From: Aspidiotus rigidus
Lineage: Eukaryota; Arthropoda; Insecta; Hemiptera; Diaspididae
DNA: 64,000 nt
NCBI GenBank assembly: GCA_035079385.1
Contig: JAVHKY010000008.1
Location: 3,146,001 to 3,210,000 of the forward strand
Reading direction: 5' to 3'
The notes beneath the pieces were generated by a model. It had not been told where the DNA came from. It saw only the letters and a program-made list of their open reading frames with translations, and ran no database searches. This document shows positions 60,501-64,000 of the stretch, one piece after another (position 1 is the stretch's first letter; each line of letters starts with the position of its first letter). Both the position numbers and the translations under genes were made by a program.

Positions 60501-61475
60501 CTTACCGTCGAAGAGATAACAAACTGTTATTATATTTTTTGCGCAAATAACGCCAGCTAACGACCGCTAGACAAATTACCATTCTCTATTTTCTCTCGGA
60601 TTTACTCGATTTATTTGATTAAACGAGTATTCTGTAAGGGAAAAAAAAATTAAACTAATATTTCCATCTTGAATTAACGTGTTCATAGGTCAAGAATAAT
60701 AAATGCATCGCAACTAAAGTAATTTAAAACCAGAAATAACTAGGCTCGAGATTAGAGTTCAGGGTCTGGTAAATAAACTTAATTCACTTCGGCCTTGTGG
60801 AACTGAATAGATGGGGATAGAGATATAGTAACACAATTCCTAATATGTTATTGCAAAAATTATCATAGATTCAGCAAGACTACTTTTTTTCAAGATTAAC
60901 AGACCGACCGAAATGGAAGGACAGCTTTGTCGTTAATTTCAATCATTCTTTTTTAGTGATGGTCTCGAGTAAGCAGCGAGGATACCTTTTATTGAGGCAA
61001 AACTATATTATGCTTGTAACTTTTTGAAGATGAGTTTGAAAAATGATGGAGTTGAGCCTTGGCTGCGAGCGCAGACTTGGAGACATGGATACTTCAAAGG
61101 AACAGACTTGGAAAAATATTCTGAAAAAAATAACAAGAGAAAGAGCTTTTGAAAAATTTTCATGAGATACCAACAAGTAAGGATAGAAATAAAGCATGCC
61201 TTGTAACACCAAAATAAGGACTCAAACAATTTTCAAGTCAAGAGACTGCAGAATAGTGGCGCCCGACCGGTGGTTTTCGAGAGTCGCGCTTGGTTCGTTG
61301 CATCTGAATTTTTGGAAGGTAAAGCCGGGGCCAAAAAGTGCAAGAATTGCTAGGTTATTTAGGGACAGACTATAATTTAAATTACGATAACACTGTATAT
61401 AAGGCCTAAACTAGATCTACCATCAGTATATTAGGTTATACTAGCTATAAACTAGCCTTAATATAGACTTGGGGT
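57521..61475. other. No gene recognised; scattered repeat debris
   Basis: A family C end (CAGGGAACCTGTTGAAAAAT) lies at about 59608, with degraded internal units around it (59470-59905; CTTGGAAAAATTTC, ATGTATGATAGGA). Open frames at 58857-59120 and 59177-59425 have no recognised domain. Around 58080-58560 the DNA is somewhat CpG-richer, but I cannot call a promoter. Confidence 0.4.
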
Positions 61476-61479
61476 CAAA

Positions 61480-62120
61480 TGGGGCCAGATAATGAAAGAT
61501 CCATAGATCGGTAGGGCCAACCATACCCGGAACCACTGCTACGCTCAAACCTAGTTCACAGCTTCCACGCGGCGACCCTGTTAAGCCAAGCAACATAGTT
61601 GGGTGGCGACTGATGTGGATGAACAACTCTGATGATTGAACCCAGCCAAAGCCGTTACTAGCAAAGGTTCCCACTTTCCTGGAGGAAGCAGGTCACACCA
61701 CGGCCCCGTAGTTTGGGGACAGTTCCCCAGAGATTAAAATAAGGAAAATCCTCACCAAAAACCACCAAAAACCAACCTGGCCTGGAGGCGTAAATAGTAG
61801 CCCCACTGCCAAAATATATCTCCCATATAACTGGTAATTACTCGAGGATGAGCGCACTTCTTCAAAACGACAACAACAGCCTCGAATTGGAATACAGGCG
61901 GAGGTGGTCACCTGTCAAAAAACAAAACATCAGCAAACGGCCAAAGCATGAGAATAGTAATATGGAGCGTATGTGGTCTGAACGGCAAGGAAGAAGAGCT
62001 GGATTATATCCTCAGAAAATAGAAAGTTGATTTTCTCCCGCAATCTGTGAAACGAAAAAGACAAGAGAGCTTCAACACAATCAAGACAGGAGTGAACAAA
62101 GAAGACTGAGTTCTACACAC
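61480..62120 (+). mobile_element. LINE 5' region with the start of an AP-type endonuclease
   Basis: From 61948 the frame MRIVIWSVCGLNGKEEELDY, then ILRK, a stop, then KVDFLPQSVKRKRQESFNTI, then KTGVNKED is the opening of an APE-type LINE endonuclease (I-WN-CGLN---EEL---L). Upstream, 61480-61940 is the presumed 5' untranslated region (GGCGACTGATGTGGATGAAC). It is broken after about 55 codons by family C sequence. Confidence 0.6.
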
Positions 62121-62129
62121 ACAAAAACT

Positions 62130-63030
62130 AATCAATAACGTCATCAGATTGTGACGTCACAGGTCCGGACTTTCCAGCTGAATATGATAGAAGGGAGACT
62201 TAGAAAAAAAACTGATCTACGACGTCATCGGATTGTCATCAAACTGTGACGTCACGGAACCCGTCTCCCAAGCATATGTGATAGTAAGGGAACTTGGAAA
62301 AACTCACGGGTTCTTTAACAGAGTTGAACAAGGGGTGCAAGCAGGGAAGTTGTTTTAAGGGGCACGTGGGATCTCCAAATGTAGATTGTGACCCCACAAG
62401 GCTGACCTATGACGTAATTAAATTGCGACGTTAAACGCCTGGACTCTAAAGCTATACATAGTTGGAGGGGAACTTGAAAAAGTTGTCTACGACGTCATCA
62501 GGTTGTGACGTCACAGGCCGCACCCCTGAAGCTAGATATGATAGAATGGGGAATTCCTTCAAACTAGGCAACTATTGAAAATCCGCGAGACCGAATAGTC
62601 CCTACCCTTGTATTGTGCTATAACAGGCTTAGCATGCAGTATACTCGCAACTTGATCCAGAAATCTGCTAGTCCAAATGAGAAAAAGGCGGGAATATTAA
62701 TGACGTCACGGATGTTGATGATGTCATAAATTAATGACGTCATAAGTAGGTTTTAACACTTTATCTTTATCTGCTATCGAAAATTTGCAAAGTTGGCACT
62801 GGGTTTCCTCTTCTTAATGTCTCTATTGGCATCGGCACCTCGCCCCATTGAAAATCTGCGAGTCTAAGTCTGAGTTGGTCTCCTCCCTCCTTTCCCCCAG
62901 AAAATTTGCGAGGAATTCTTGACTCGATTCAGAATATTCACCTTATTTTACCAGACCAAGAGTGAGTCCCAAAAGCTAGTTGACCTAAGTCACGGATGTT
63001 GATGACGTCACAAAGGGGTTTAGAAATAAG
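62130..63030 (+). repeat. Family C-related repeats rich in TGACGTCA
   Basis: Several tandem-like modules contain a GACGTCATC...TGTGACGTCAC pair and an AGCTGAATATGATAGAAGGG unit. A lead-in and end (TTTAACAGAGTTGAACAAGG, then GCAGGGAAGTTGTTTTA) lie at about 62310-62357. Full TGACGTCA palindromes occur at about 62153, 62252, 62507, 62701, 62735 and 63003. No gene is visible. Confidence 0.65.
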
Positions 63031-63640
63031 CTGATTGATATCTTTACTGTGCCTTTATCCGCTATCGAAAATTATTGCGTTTTGACCGGGAGCTGGATCG
63101 AGCAACTATAAAAATGATCTTTATTCATTTGGCTACGCTCGAACATTTCCTACCAATGCCTATTCACAAGAGTAGTTCTGCACTGCTTCCAAAAACTAGA
63201 GCAATATTGCAATCTTTCGATTACTATTTCCTCGCTAAACCCTCAAACCTTCTAATCATCATTTTCAATAGAATTCTGGCTCCATTGAGTACCGATTTGC
63301 GATTGTATCTCATCTCACAGACTTCCACACTTTCCTCGAACGTGTAGCTTTGGTGCAGATGCGTGCAAATAGTGGGGAAAGGGTTGGGAAAATTTCCTCC
63401 TCTCATTTCAACACTGAAATTGCGAGTATAAGCAGGCTTGGATTGATGAGTCGGGAATCGGGAACTTCCCGGTGGGCCGCTTGCCGGTCGGCCAAAGGAG
63501 AAAGAGAAAGTAGAAAGAAAGACAAAACAAATTATCGAAGTGTATTTCTTTATTGCCTCGAGTCTATCCTATTAGAAATTAGAAGAGTTGGGCTCCACAA
63601 AGACTTTATTCCTGAAAGACTCTCTGCCTGAAATTCGTGG
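63031..63640. other. No gene recognised
   Basis: Two frames (63075-63347 and 63350-63631, plus strand) are open for about 90 codons each, without domains that I recognise. Confidence 0.35.
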
Positions 63641-63652
63641 TCGACAAAAGAA

Positions 63653-63992
63653 AGATGACAAACGATGAACCCCTGCCGGATCCCTTCAAAAATTTCGCGT
63701 TGAAGTATATTGTAGAGGATACTGCATCAACAGGAATGAGGTCCAAGTTTTATGATAACGATAAAGAGAGTTGATAAAATGCGCGAAGGTATTATGAGAG
63801 ATTTTAATGATCTTGACCCAGAAAATTCTAACGAAATTCAAGTCGAAGGTCTTCAACCAAACGCCTTCAGGAGTTTCCTTAAAGATGGGCTCGAAGGATG
63901 AAGTCACGGAGAAAGATTTAAAAAATTTCCTGGACTTTGTAAGAAAATGGAAGGATTTACGGAAAGGAGTTTTTTTCCAAAAACAGCATAGA
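63653..63992 (+). pseudogene. Broken coding stretch of unknown family
   Basis: Three successive plus-strand frames have coding-like composition and overlap in order: 63653-63774 (NDEPLPDPFKNFALKYIVED, then TASTGMRSKFYDNDKES), 63781-63900 (MREGIMRDFNDLDPENSNEI, then QVEGLQPNAFRSFLKDGLEG) and 63890-63992 (GSKDEVTEKDLKNFLDFVRK, then WKDLRKGVFFQK). The pieces read as one acidic/basic helical protein with two frame breaks. It ends just before the window edge. It could be a decayed retroelement ORF1 or a gene fragment; no domain is recognised. Confidence 0.35.
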
Positions 63993-64000
63993 TGAATCAA

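Overview
This is a eukaryotic, almost certainly insect, nuclear window. It is AT-rich, with small multi-exon genes carrying GT-AG introns (often 50-450 nt) and animal genes (golgin-84, TTC5, an NDUFA4-type subunit) set in a dense bed of decayed retroelements and hairpin-forming DNA elements. Runs such as GTAGGTACCTAC and the transposon mix (jockey/R1-like and RTE-like LINEs, Penelope-like elements, many MITEs) would fit a hemipteran such as a mealybug, scale insect or aphid. That placement is an impression, not a demonstration.

Layout. 1-16.4 kb is gene-poor: relics of a repeat family marked by CAGGGAACCTGTTTTAT (called family C here), a 48-bp minisatellite (4.85-5.8 kb), a CpG-rich promoter-like patch (7.2-7.45 kb), a diverged direct duplication (7.56-7.90 and 12.50-12.88 kb), a nested inverted-repeat structure (8.64-10.68 kb) and a tRNA-derived SINE head (11.3 kb). 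16.7-27.4 kb is the gene island: golgin-84 (+), two unrecognised small membrane-protein genes (+), an NDUFA4-like gene (-) and TTC5 (+), the last two divergent from a shared 0.77-kb promoter interval. 27.5-31.8 kb shows no gene I can support. 32-34.5 kb holds a LINE and a Penelope relic, followed by a small minus-strand gene (34.8-35.7 kb) whose last exon and 3' flank are duplicated at 48.5 kb. 36.4-40.3 kb is a run of MITEs around a broken P-element/THAP-type transposase remnant. 40.7-41.4 kb is a second CpG-rich promoter-like region. 42-50 kb is LINE, Penelope and hairpin debris. 53.0-55.1 kb is a large family C element nested inside another copy and packed with a ~45-bp minisatellite. 56.4-57.5 kb is a Penelope relic with a GIY-YIG remnant, 61.5-62.1 kb is the 5' part of a LINE, and 62.1-63.0 kb is family C sequence rich in TGACGTCA palindromes. 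A broken unrecognised coding stretch runs to the right edge.

The host genes do not form one pathway. Golgin-84 is a Golgi tether, TTC5 is a TPR/OB-fold cofactor and the NDUFA4-like protein is a respiratory-chain subunit. The two neighbouring small membrane proteins have the size and layout of mitochondrial inner-membrane subunits, but that is only inference. The most unusual content is structural: family C with its two end types and internal minisatellite, element B with two 268-bp inverted arms and a 5-bp target duplication, several clean MITEs with target-site duplications, and the duplicated promoter-like block.
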